Assembly (NCBI GenBank): GCA_900168235.1
Contig: FUZG01000006.1
Coordinates: 1 to 64,000 of the forward strand
Length of the DNA stretch: 64,000 nucleotides
Source of the DNA: Lachnospiraceae bacterium
Lineage (GTDB): Bacteria; Bacillota; Clostridia; Lachnospirales; Lachnospiraceae
Reading direction: 5' to 3'
Positions 42,219 to 49,529 of the stretch are shown piece after piece. Position numbers and translations under genes: made by a program. How positions within the stretch are numbered: the stretch's first letter is position 1; the number at the start of each line of letters is the position of its first letter. The notes under the pieces were generated by a model that was not told where the DNA came from, did no database searches, and worked only from the letters and a program-made list of their open reading frames with translations.

Positions 42219-44573
42219 ATGAATATTAAAATAGAACCAATAAGAGCAGATATTTCAAGAGTTCGTGTCTCATTAAAGGAGTTAAAAGAGTACAAAAGTG
42301 AGCTGATTCAAGAGAAATCTGAACCTGTAGATCACTCAGATCTCCATGCTGAAATTGACTCCGAAAACGGAAAAATTTCATGGGAATATAAGGGACGCAC
42401 ATTATTAAAATATATTGTGCATGAACTTACTGAGAAGCCTGTTTATGCATTTACAACGGATGGTGAAGAGCCTGTCATCGATAGGGTAAAAACCGTGGAC
42501 GGTGAAAGAAACTTCATAAAAAACCTGAAGAAGAAGGAAGTGAGGAAGGCTTATTCCGCATCCATAAACCTGGAACTTCAGGATGATGAGGGGATATATG
42601 GTCTCGGACAGGCGGAAGAAGGAATTTATAACCTTAGACATCAGTACAAATATTTGTACCAGCATAATATGCGTATTCCGATGCCTGTATTATTTTCAGA
42701 TAAAGGATACGGGATACTTGTTGACTGCTGTTCGCTGATGACATTTGAGGATACTGATAACGGAGCCTGTCTGTTGCTGGATACAGTGGATGAACTAACT
42801 TACTATTTCATTGCAGCTGAGAACGCCGGAGACTTTACGGCAGCTGTGAGATTTCTAACTGGAAAGGCGTCAATGCTGCCGGATTGGGCATACGGCTACG
42901 TGCAGTCAAAGGAACAGTATTATTCTGCATCAGAGATGCGGGATGTGGTCAAGCGCTACAGGGAGTTAAAGGTGCCCATTGACTGTATCGTGCAGGACTG
43001 GAACAGCTGGAGACCGGAGCACTGGGGTGAAAAGAAGCTCGATGAAGCCCGTTACGGAGATGTGAAAGAGAGAATGGATGAGATTCATGATATGAACGTC
43101 CACACCATGATCTCTGTATGGCCAAATATGAACTCCAATACGGATGACTATGCGGAGTTTATGAGCAGAGGCTTTCTTTTAAATGATCTCGCTACATATG
43201 ATGCATTTAATGAAGAGGCCAGGAAGCTTTATTGGAAGCAGGCGAAAGAGGGGCTGTATGATAAAGGATTTGATTCGTGGTGGTGTGATTCCACGGAACC
43301 TTTTTCAGGACCTGACTGGGGCGGAAGCGAAAAGAGAGACGATGCAGAACGCTACAAGTTGGTAGGCGGTGAGCATAAGAAATATCTGGACCCTGAAAAG
43401 GCTAATGTATATTCCTTATACCATGCGAAGGGAATATATGAAAACCAGAGAAAGGATGATCCTGAGAAGAGAGTTCTGAACCTCACGAGATCCGGATATA
43501 TTTCCGGTCAGAAATACGGAGCGATGCTCTGGTCAGGTGATACTGCTGCTAAGTGGGATATCTTAAAAAAGCAGATAACGGAAGGCTTGAATATGGGTAT
43601 TTCCGGCTATCCTTACTGGACACTTGATATAGGTGCTTTCTTTACGGTGGGTGATAAGTGGCAGAATCGGGGCTGCGGATGTAATAATGACCCTTCGCCG
43701 AAGTGGTTCTGGCAGGGAGACTACAATGAAGGTGTGAAGGATGCAGGATACAGGGAGCTCTATGTCCGCTGGCTTGAGTTCGGATGCTTCCTGCCCATGT
43801 TCCGCTCCCACGGCACGGATACTCCGAGGGAAGTATGGAATTTCGGTGCTGAGGGGGACATGGAATATGATGCAATTAAGAAATTTATAGATATAAGGTA
43901 TCTGCTGATGCCTTATATCTATTCCATGGCAGCGGCTGTATATCATGAGAATTTTACCATTATGCGGAGTTTTCTTTTTGATTTTATGGATGATAGCAGA
44001 GCGAGGGGAATTCATGATGAGTTCATGTTTGGCGAATCCATCCTAGTATGCCCTGTGACAGAACCCATGTATTATCTCCCTGAAAATAAACGAATCGAAA
44101 TGAGTGACGCGGAACGGGGACGGCTTTGTTACCTTCCTGAAGGCTGCGGTTGGACTGATTTCTTTAGCGGAGATCATTATGAGGGAGGAGAGGATATCTT
44201 CATCAAAACTCCTCTTGATAAGATACCGGTATTCGTCCGTGACGGAAGTATCATACCCATGCAGGAAGGGCTCGATCATGCGTCAGACAGACCTCTTGAT
44301 GACCTGATAATAGCAGTTTATCCCGGATGTGATGGATCATATACTCTCTACGAAGACGCAGGAAATGGATATGGTTACGAGAAGAGCGAATACAGCGCGA
44401 TAGACTTCAAGTGGACAGATCAGGGTGACAGAGCCCATGGCACACTTCATATCGGCGCCAGAAAGGGAAGCTTCCCGGGGATGCCCGTGGAAAGAGTGTT
44501 CCGCGTACGGATAGATGGTGCAGAGGAAAAGATGGTTACGTATAGGGGAGACTGTGTGAAGGTGGAGAATTAA
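42219..44573 (+). CDS. GH31 glycoside hydrolase (alpha-glucosidase/alpha-xylosidase type)
   Basis: 784 residues, no signal peptide, so intracellular. An N-terminal beta-sandwich (about 1-215) contains GIYGLGQAEEGIYNLR. The catalytic barrel has the nucleophile Asp357 in WWCDSTEP and the probable acid/base Asp near 441 in MLWSGDTAAKWD. The D-x-T-E-P form of the nucleophile motif is the one seen in several alpha-xylosidases, different from the typical W-x-D-x-N-E alpha-glucosidases. It would remove a terminal alpha-linked sugar from the oligosaccharide imported by the divergent CUT1 transporter. The exact sugar is not certain. Confidence 0.9.
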   Translation: MNIKIEPIRADISRVRVSLKELKEYKSELIQEKSEPVDHSDLHAEIDSENGKISWEYKGRTLLKYIVHELTEKPVYAFTTDGEEPVIDRVKTVDGERNFIKNLKKKEVRKAYSASINLELQDDEGIYGLGQAEEGIYNLRHQYKYLYQHNMRIPMPVLFSDKGYGILVDCCSLMTFEDTDNGACLLLDTVDELTYYFIAAENAGDFTAAVRFLTGKASMLPDWAYGYVQSKEQYYSASEMRDVVKRYRELKVPIDCIVQDWNSWRPEHWGEKKLDEARYGDVKERMDEIHDMNVHTMISVWPNMNSNTDDYAEFMSRGFLLNDLATYDAFNEEARKLYWKQAKEGLYDKGFDSWWCDSTEPFSGPDWGGSEKRDDAERYKLVGGEHKKYLDPEKANVYSLYHAKGIYENQRKDDPEKRVLNLTRSGYISGQKYGAMLWSGDTAAKWDILKKQITEGLNMGISGYPYWTLDIGAFFTVGDKWQNRGCGCNNDPSPKWFWQGDYNEGVKDAGYRELYVRWLEFGCFLPMFRSHGTDTPREVWNFGAEGDMEYDAIKKFIDIRYLLMPYIYSMAAAVYHENFTIMRSFLFDFMDDSRARGIHDEFMFGESILVCPVTEPMYYLPENKRIEMSDAERGRLCYLPEGCGWTDFFSGDHYEGGEDIFIKTPLDKIPVFVRDGSIIPMQEGLDHASDRPLDDLIIAVYPGCDGSYTLYEDAGNGYGYEKSEYSAIDFKWTDQGDRAHGTLHIGARKGSFPGMPVERVFRVRIDGAEEKMVTYRGDCVKVEN

Positions 44574-44644
44574 ATGGACTGGAATTAAGAAAAAAATACT
44601 TATTCTAGCCCGATAAGATATTGGCGCGGGGACATTAAGTAAAA

Positions 44645-44697
44645 AGCGTGCTGTTTCGACGGATTTATTCCGTTGAAAACAGCACGCTAAAATATTT
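44645..44697. terminator. Bidirectional terminator after GH31 and the 42-residue protein gene
   Basis: Very long stem AGCGTGCTGTTT/AAACAGCACGCT, extended inward by CGACGG/CCGTTG, followed by ATATTTTTT on plus and CTTTTTACTT on minus. Confidence 0.92.
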
Positions 44698-44703
44698 TTT
44701 ACT

Positions 44704-44832
44704 TTAATTACTATGTTTGAACATTTTCAATTCCTCTGCTGCGATGGAACCAAAGATAAAGATTCCCATAGCAGAAATTGAAAGAACAAATGCATAAGAA
44801 AATAATGTACCTATCATACTCATAATATCCAT
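44704..44832 (-). CDS. Small single-helix membrane protein, 42 residues
   Basis: A frame from ATG 44832 to TAA 44704, with a perfect AGGAGG six bases before the start codon. It encodes MDIMSMIGTLFSYAFVLSIS followed by AMGIFIFGSIAAEELKMFKHSN: one hydrophobic helix of about 28 residues and a charged, Lys/His-ended tail. It has its own terminator right after the stop. I do not recognise the family. The strong ribosome site, membrane helix and tailored terminator support a real gene, perhaps a regulator or subunit of a membrane complex. It diverges from the LysR gene, which may control it. Confidence 0.7.
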   Translation of the reverse strand: MDIMSMIGTLFSYAFVLSISAMGIFIFGSIAAEELKMFKHSN

Positions 44833-44965
44833 ACCTGCCTCCTATCGATTTCATATCAAACAGATGTCACTGATTTATATGCGGAAACAGCTCCTTTACT
44901 TGATTTCAGTATATAATGTGTTTTGTGAAAAGAAAAACGACAATATTTTATAACTGTGATAAGTA

Positions 44966-44994
44966 TTTCTTTACACCAGACATGGTATTATAAT
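44966..44994 (+). promoter_or_regulatory. Probable promoter of the LysR gene
   Basis: TATAAT at 44989-44994 with an overlapping extended -10 reading (TGG-TATTAT at 44983-44991). The -35 (TTTCTT) is weak, as expected where an activator or an extended -10 is used. Confidence 0.5.
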
Positions 44995-45035
44995 TTTGAT
45001 AAATTAAAACCGGATCATTATCGGAGGAAGGACAG

Positions 45036-45932
45036 ATGGATAAGATAAATGCTGAAGTTTTTCTGAAAGTCGCTGAGACAGGAAGCTTTAGAAGCGCTGC
45101 AGACATGCTGGGTTATACGCAGGCAGGAATAAGCTATATCATAAGCTCCATGGAAAAAGAGACAGGGTTAAGCCTGTTTCTTCGGGAGCACAGCGGTGTA
45201 AGTCTTACCCGCGAGGGTGAAGAGCTGCTCCCATATATGAAACAGCTAAAAGTCTGGGAACGGCAGTTTCAGCAAACTGTTGATGAATTAAATGGTCTTG
45301 AACGAGGTACTCTTCGTGTACAGATTTTTGACAGTATCTCAATCCACTGGATTCCCGGCATCGTCCGAAGATTTCATGACGATTATCCCGGGGTAAAGAT
45401 AGAGCTTATATCAGAGGAAGACAGCGCCCGTCAGGAACAGATGGTTCAGAGCGGTGAAGTTGACTGCGGTTTCTTCCTTACAACGGTTAAATCTGATATA
45501 GACTACTATCCTCTGCTGGAAGAAAATCTGCTGGCGATCGTTGCAGAAGATCATCCGCTGGCAGCCCTTGACCGTTTTCCGATAAAAGAGCTTGGAAAAC
45601 ACCCCTTCATAAGCATGAAATACGATGACCATACAGGTATCGGAGCGATATTTAAGAAGCGTAAGGTAAAACCGAAGACTGCGTTTCAGATGGATAATGA
45701 CTATGCTGCGATGGGAATGGTAAGTAAAGGACTTGGATTTTGTATTTTCCCTGAGCTTCTCTTAACAGACATGCCTGAGGGTCTTAAATGCATGGAGTTT
45801 GACGAACCCCAGAAAAGAACTATAAGTATCGGAACTGCATCTATTCAAAATGCTTCCGGCGCATGCAGAAAATTTATCGAATATACAAAAGAATGGGTTC
45901 AGGAATATATAAAAGGGGCGGATCCGTTTTAA
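45036..45932 (+). CDS. LysR-family transcriptional regulator
   Basis: 298 residues, the family length. The N-terminal winged helix has FLKVAETGSFRSAADMLGYTQAGISYIISSMEKETGLSLFLR. The C-terminal LysR substrate-binding domain runs from about 90 to 290 (LRVQIFDSISIHWIPGIVRRF, VDCGFFLT). LysR proteins usually control a divergent neighbour, here the 42-residue membrane protein gene, and often themselves. The ligand is unknown. GGAGGAAGG precedes the start. Confidence 0.93.
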   Translation: MDKINAEVFLKVAETGSFRSAADMLGYTQAGISYIISSMEKETGLSLFLREHSGVSLTREGEELLPYMKQLKVWERQFQQTVDELNGLERGTLRVQIFDSISIHWIPGIVRRFHDDYPGVKIELISEEDSARQEQMVQSGEVDCGFFLTTVKSDIDYYPLLEENLLAIVAEDHPLAALDRFPIKELGKHPFISMKYDDHTGIGAIFKKRKVKPKTAFQMDNDYAAMGMVSKGLGFCIFPELLLTDMPEGLKCMEFDEPQKRTISIGTASIQNASGACRKFIEYTKEWVQEYIKGADPF

Positions 45933-45950
45933 GAATCCGCCTTGTTTTTT
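45917..45950 (+). terminator. Terminator overlapping the LysR 3' end
   Basis: GGCGGAT/ATCCGCC stem with an 11-base loop and TTGTTTTTT. The left arm lies in the last codons (Gly-Ala-Asp-Pro-Phe). Repeat A begins at the next base. Confidence 0.85.
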
Positions 45951-46035
45951 CGGAGCACTTAGCGAGGTATTTTCGAGCTTAGTGCGTGTTATGCAAGTTC
46001 GCTTGGCGAGGTTTTGTCGAGCCTAGCGTAACTTG
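45951..46035 (+). repeat. Dispersed paired-hairpin repeat, family A, intact two-unit copy
   Basis: Unit 1 stem GCACT-T-AGC/GCT-T-AGTGC; unit 2 stem CAAGTT-CGCT-T-GGC/GCC-T-AGCG-T-AACTTG. It aligns to 16060-15972 on the minus strand with few differences, and AGC/GCT here replaces GGC/GCC there, a paired change. It lies between the LysR terminator and the end of the convergent HExxH gene. Confidence 0.85.
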
Positions 46036-46045
46036 TTTTTGGCTT

Positions 46046-46501
46046 TTATGCAACTGCATCGAAGTTCATCCCTGTATATTTTGCTCTGTCCTGAGATTTC
46101 AGGCTTTTCTGATAAGGATTTTCTTCGTTCACGTACTTTATCTGAGTATAAGTTGTTCCGCCTGCCACGTAGGTTCTGCCGCATTCAGGACAAACAGCTG
46201 TCTTTATTCTGACAGATGCGTTAAGAACCTTACCATTATTCATGGCAGCTTCAGAATATGCATTGGCTACATGCTCACCTTCATGGGCACGTACCGCTGC
46301 TCCCGCAGCTTCCGGCGAAACATGCTGCGCCGATTTAAAGGAGACATTTTCGTCTGAACCGTCCTGATATTTACGGTTTTTACAGGTTTCACATTCCGCA
46401 GGTGAAGACCTTCTGCCGGCTGCTTTTACATCTGATTCATTCGGGTTCAGTATAGGACCGGTTGACCCATAACCACCGATACCGCCTATTCCTAATGACA
46501 T
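46046..46501 (-). CDS. Cys-rich HExxH protein, SprA-related-like
   Basis: 151 residues. The N-terminus is Gly-rich (GIGGIGGYGSTG), followed by a C-x2-C near ECETCKNRKYQDGSD, then VRAHEGEHVANA, an HExxH zinc-peptidase-type motif (His-Glu-Gly-Glu-His) like the one in the SprA-related family, then CPECGRTYVAGG with a second C-x2-C. The four Cys may bind one zinc, and HExxH a second. No signal peptide is seen. Function is unknown: a small metallopeptidase or a metal-binding structural protein. A strong AAGGAGGTG stands before the ATG; the leader contains a G/C hairpin. Confidence 0.72.
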   Translation of the reverse strand: MSLGIGGIGGYGSTGPILNPNESDVKAAGRRSSPAECETCKNRKYQDGSDENVSFKSAQHVSPEAAGAAVRAHEGEHVANAYSEAAMNNGKVLNASVRIKTAVCPECGRTYVAGGTTYTQIKYVNEENPYQKSLKSQDRAKYTGMNFDAVA

Positions 46502-46653
46502 AGCCGCACCTCCTTATGCATGTGGTACATATCCCCGAGAATCCGTTCGCGGGGGGCATAAATGTACTATGTATACATTATATCAATGTTATCGGCATTA
46601 TCCTGCATTTTAATAAGTGCAGATGGTTGATATTGTATTAATAAAACCTTTTG

Positions 46654-46682
46654 TTGAACACGTTGTTAAAATTCCATATAAT
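46654..46682 (+). promoter_or_regulatory. Promoter of the zinc-ribbon operon
   Basis: TTGAAC (46654-46659), 17 bp, TATAAT (46677-46682), then GGAGG at 46702 before the first gene. Confidence 0.8.
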
Positions 46683-46716
46683 GTATCTGTAAATATACAG
46701 TGGAGGCAATGTGGTT

Positions 46717-47070
46717 ATGGGTTTTTTAGATAGTCTTAGCGGACAGATCACTAACGCAGGAAAGGATATCAAAAAGAAGGCGGCTGATACAGCTGAAACT
46801 ATGCGTCTTCAGAACGAGATCCGTGCAAATCAGACAAAGATCGACAAGTTCTGTGAAGAGCTTGGAAAGCGTGTGTATGAGGATATCAAGGATAATCCGG
46901 ATGAAAAGTACGCATACTATGTTGATAATATAATGAAGCTTCAGGAACGTATCGAGGATGATCAGAGAAGCCTTCAGGGGCTTAAGTCTGTGAGAGTATG
47001 CCCGGAATGCGGTGCATCAGTTGATGGGGATTCTGCGTTCTGTACATGCTGCGGAACTAAGCTTAATTGA
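46717..47070 (+). CDS. Coiled-coil protein with C-terminal zinc ribbon
   Basis: 117 residues. Residues 1-90 are helical and charged with heptad-like spacing, and the tail holds a zinc ribbon CPECGASVDGDSAFCTCCG (two C-x2-C pairs). It begins MGFLDSLSGQITNAGKDIKKK, an amphipathic start. I take ATG 46717; a GTG two codons upstream is closer to GGAGG and is the alternative. It is followed within 13 bases by an SPFH/zinc-ribbon gene with the same type of ribbon, suggesting that the two proteins act together. Confidence 0.75.
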   Translation: MGFLDSLSGQITNAGKDIKKKAADTAETMRLQNEIRANQTKIDKFCEELGKRVYEDIKDNPDEKYAYYVDNIMKLQERIEDDQRSLQGLKSVRVCPECGASVDGDSAFCTCCGTKLN

Positions 47071-47083
47071 AGGGAGAGAGTAA

Positions 47084-48232
47084 ATGGCAATTATTGATGT
47101 TGTAAAATTTGATGGTCTGAAGTCCAGAGACTGGATCGTTTATAAGCATCCGTCAGATCAGCTTGTTCTCGGAACACAGCTCACTGTAAAAGAGGGACAG
47201 GTCGCGATCTTCATGAAGGACGGACAGATCGCAGATATCTTTGAACCAGGCAGATATACACTTACAACAGAAAATCTCCCGATCCTCAGAGGTCTTGTAA
47301 ACATTCCTTTTGGTGGAACAACACCTTTTCCGGCAGAGGTTTATTTCTTAAATACACTTACAAAGCTGGATATTCCGTGGGGAACAGCAGACCCGATGCA
47401 GGTCATCGATCCTAAGTTCAAGATAAAGCTTCGCATCCGTGCATTTGGTCAGATGGGAATGAAGCTTTCAAACCACAAGGTATTTTTCACAGAGCTCATC
47501 GGTGCTATGCCTCAGGCAGAAGCCGTTAATTACGAGAGGATCTATGACTTCTACAGAAGCCTTATCATCCAGAAGGTAAAGGTCATCATTTCAGGAATGA
47601 TCATCAATGATCAGATTTCTGCACTTGAGATCCAGCCCAGACTCGAGGAGATCTCTGATAAGGTTAAGGAAAAGATTACAGAAGAGATCGCAAAGTATGG
47701 TCTTGATGTTTCAACCTTCTATGTACAGTCTGTAAGCTTCCCTGATGAAGACTTTGCAAAGATCAACAGGATCCTTGAGGATCAGGCAGCGTTCGACATC
47801 ATGGGTGACAAGAACTATGCAATGAAGAGAAGCTTTGACGTATATCAGGATGCAGCCAGAAACGAAGGCGGAGTTTCCGGCGCTATGGCAGCAGGCGGAA
47901 TGGGAATCGGCGTAGGTGCAGGTATCATGCACTCCATGCAGACTCAGATGCCTAATCCCATGATGCAGCAGTCTGCACAGCCTCAGGCTGCCATGCAGAA
48001 GTGCCCCAGCTGCGGTGCAGATAACCCGGCTAACAGCAAGTTCTGCTGCAACTGCGGAAAGCCCATGGTCATCCCGAAGATCACATGTCCGGGATGCGGA
48101 GCACAGGTTGCAGAGGGCAGTAAGTTCTGTAATGAGTGCGGTATGTCACTTGTTCCGAAGGTTTGTGAGTGCGGAGCTACACTTGCGCCCGGAAGCAAGT
48201 TCTGTAATAATTGTGGCAAAAAAGTAGACTAA
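47084..48232 (+). CDS. SPFH/band-7 domain protein with three C-terminal zinc ribbons (YdjI-like)
   Basis: 382 residues. The SPFH-like core (about 20-240) contains VKEGQVAIFMKDGQIADIFEPGRYTL and the helical part (YERIYDFYRSLIIQKVKVIISG). A Met/Gln-rich linker leads to three zinc ribbons from about 305 to the end: CPSCGADN...CCNCG, CPGCGAQ...CNECG and CECGA...CNNCG. It resembles the YdjI/virion-core-like group found in phage-shock-type operons of Firmicutes. It probably forms membrane-edge scaffolds. Strong ribosome site GGGAGAGAG. Confidence 0.85.
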   Translation: MAIIDVVKFDGLKSRDWIVYKHPSDQLVLGTQLTVKEGQVAIFMKDGQIADIFEPGRYTLTTENLPILRGLVNIPFGGTTPFPAEVYFLNTLTKLDIPWGTADPMQVIDPKFKIKLRIRAFGQMGMKLSNHKVFFTELIGAMPQAEAVNYERIYDFYRSLIIQKVKVIISGMIINDQISALEIQPRLEEISDKVKEKITEEIAKYGLDVSTFYVQSVSFPDEDFAKINRILEDQAAFDIMGDKNYAMKRSFDVYQDAARNEGGVSGAMAAGGMGIGVGAGIMHSMQTQMPNPMMQQSAQPQAAMQKCPSCGADNPANSKFCCNCGKPMVIPKITCPGCGAQVAEGSKFCNECGMSLVPKVCECGATLAPGSKFCNNCGKKVD

Positions 48233-48247
48233 GGAGAGTAAAGAGAA

Positions 48248-48694
48248 ATGGCAGAAAGAATTTGTAAGAATTGTGGTGCACCTATTGATGCAGGAGCTAC
48301 AGAGTGCAGATATTGCAGAACTCCTGTAGGATCAACACCGGATATGGTAAATAATTCCTATTCACAGGGAAATGCATTTAACGGCGCAAAGAGCGATGAG
48401 GAAGAGCACAAGATCCATGCTATCCTTGCATATCTCGGAATCCTCGTACTTGTTCCGATCCTTGCAGCTAAGGATTCACCGTTTGCACGTTTCCATGCAA
48501 ATCAGGGACTTATCCTTCTCATCGTAAATATCGCTAGCACTGTTATTTTCAGCATGCTTCCCAGCATGTTCAGCATTGCACGTACAGGTATCAGCATCGG
48601 TACTTTTGTTCTTATGATCATGGGTATCATCAACGCAGCAAATCTTCGTACACAGAAGCTTCCTGTTATCGGCGATATCACAATCCTGAAGTAA
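48248..48694 (+). CDS. Zinc-ribbon membrane protein (DUF4870/Tic20-like)
   Basis: 148 residues. The N-terminal zinc ribbon ICKNCGAPIDAGATECRYCRTP (four Cys) precedes a polar linker and three membrane helices from about residue 56, with the DUF4870 signature FARFHANQGLILLIVN. Third gene of the operon, 15 bases after the SPFH gene. The shared zinc ribbons in all three suggest a membrane-associated complex that responds to envelope stress. Confidence 0.82.
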   Translation: MAERICKNCGAPIDAGATECRYCRTPVGSTPDMVNNSYSQGNAFNGAKSDEEEHKIHAILAYLGILVLVPILAAKDSPFARFHANQGLILLIVNIASTVIFSMLPSMFSIARTGISIGTFVLMIMGIINAANLRTQKLPVIGDITILK

Positions 48695-48706
48695 GGTCGG
48701 TTTTTA

Positions 48707-49459
48707 ATGATTGAAGCAGTATGCGTTCAGGGAAGAGGCGTGGACATGGATCGTGCGAGACGTCTTGCCGAGAAATTCGGTACGGAAGTCACGGACAAGA
48801 TCCCGGATGATAAACATGCGATGTACTTCCTTTTTGATAAGACAGGGCTGTCATTTATTGCAGGAAAACAGGAACTGAAAGGTGATCTTTCACGGATGCT
48901 GAAAAGAGTGACAGGAGGACACCTTGCACATGAGATAATCCTGAAAGCCGCCAAGCAGAATACAGAAGCGGAGCAGGGGACACTCAGAGCTGTTGACTGT
49001 ACGGCAGGTCTTGGCGAAGATTCATTTCTGCTGGCAGCGGGAGGCTATCAGGTAGAACTTTTTGAACATAATCCCGTAACTGCAGCACTTCTCCATGATG
49101 CGCTGATAAGAGCCAGAAAGAATCCGGAGATGCAGGAGATCGCAAAGCGCATGACGCTTCGTGAAGGTGACAGCAAGGAACTGCTGGCATCGCTTACCTA
49201 TGAGCCGGATCTGATATATCTGGATCCTATGTTTCCTGAGAAAAAGAAGAGTGCAGAGACAAAGAAGAAGCTTCAGGTTCTTCATAAGATTGAAACACCC
49301 TGTGCGGATGAAAATGAGCTTATTCAGGCGGCAATAGATGCAAAGCCTAAAAAGATCGTTATCAAACGTCCGCCGGAAGGCCCGTATCTTGCAGGAATGA
49401 CTCCTACGTATTCTGTTACAAGGAAAGCCGTTCGTTTTGACTGCATTGTTTTTAGCTAA
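48707..49459 (+). CDS. rsmJ: 16S rRNA m2G1516 methyltransferase RsmJ-like
   Basis: 250 residues. The SAM fold has VDCTAGLGEDSFLLAAGG (motif I) and LIYLDPMFPEKKKSA, the D-P-M-Y/F-P catalytic pattern of RsmJ (YhiQ), plus the late KPPEGPYL-like region (IKRPPEGPYL). It methylates a guanine in the 3' part of 16S rRNA. It follows the zinc-ribbon operon by 12 bases, so it may be co-transcribed, though the link is probably just shared transcription. Confidence 0.9.
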   Translation: MIEAVCVQGRGVDMDRARRLAEKFGTEVTDKIPDDKHAMYFLFDKTGLSFIAGKQELKGDLSRMLKRVTGGHLAHEIILKAAKQNTEAEQGTLRAVDCTAGLGEDSFLLAAGGYQVELFEHNPVTAALLHDALIRARKNPEMQEIAKRMTLREGDSKELLASLTYEPDLIYLDPMFPEKKKSAETKKKLQVLHKIETPCADENELIQAAIDAKPKKIVIKRPPEGPYLAGMTPTYSVTRKAVRFDCIVFS

Positions 49460-49471
49460 ATATGAAAAAAT

Positions 49472-49517
49472 ATCCCAGAGCTTAGAGGTTTTCTCAGAGC
49501 TCTGGGATTTCTTTATG
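49472..49517 (+). terminator. Terminator of the zinc-ribbon/rsmJ operon
   Basis: ATCCCAGAGCT/AGCTCTGGGAT stem with an inner GAGG/CTC pairing and TTTCTTTATG, 12 bases after the rsmJ stop. It may also serve the convergent GH13 gene. Confidence 0.85.
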
Positions 49518-49529
49518 TATATCTTTTAT

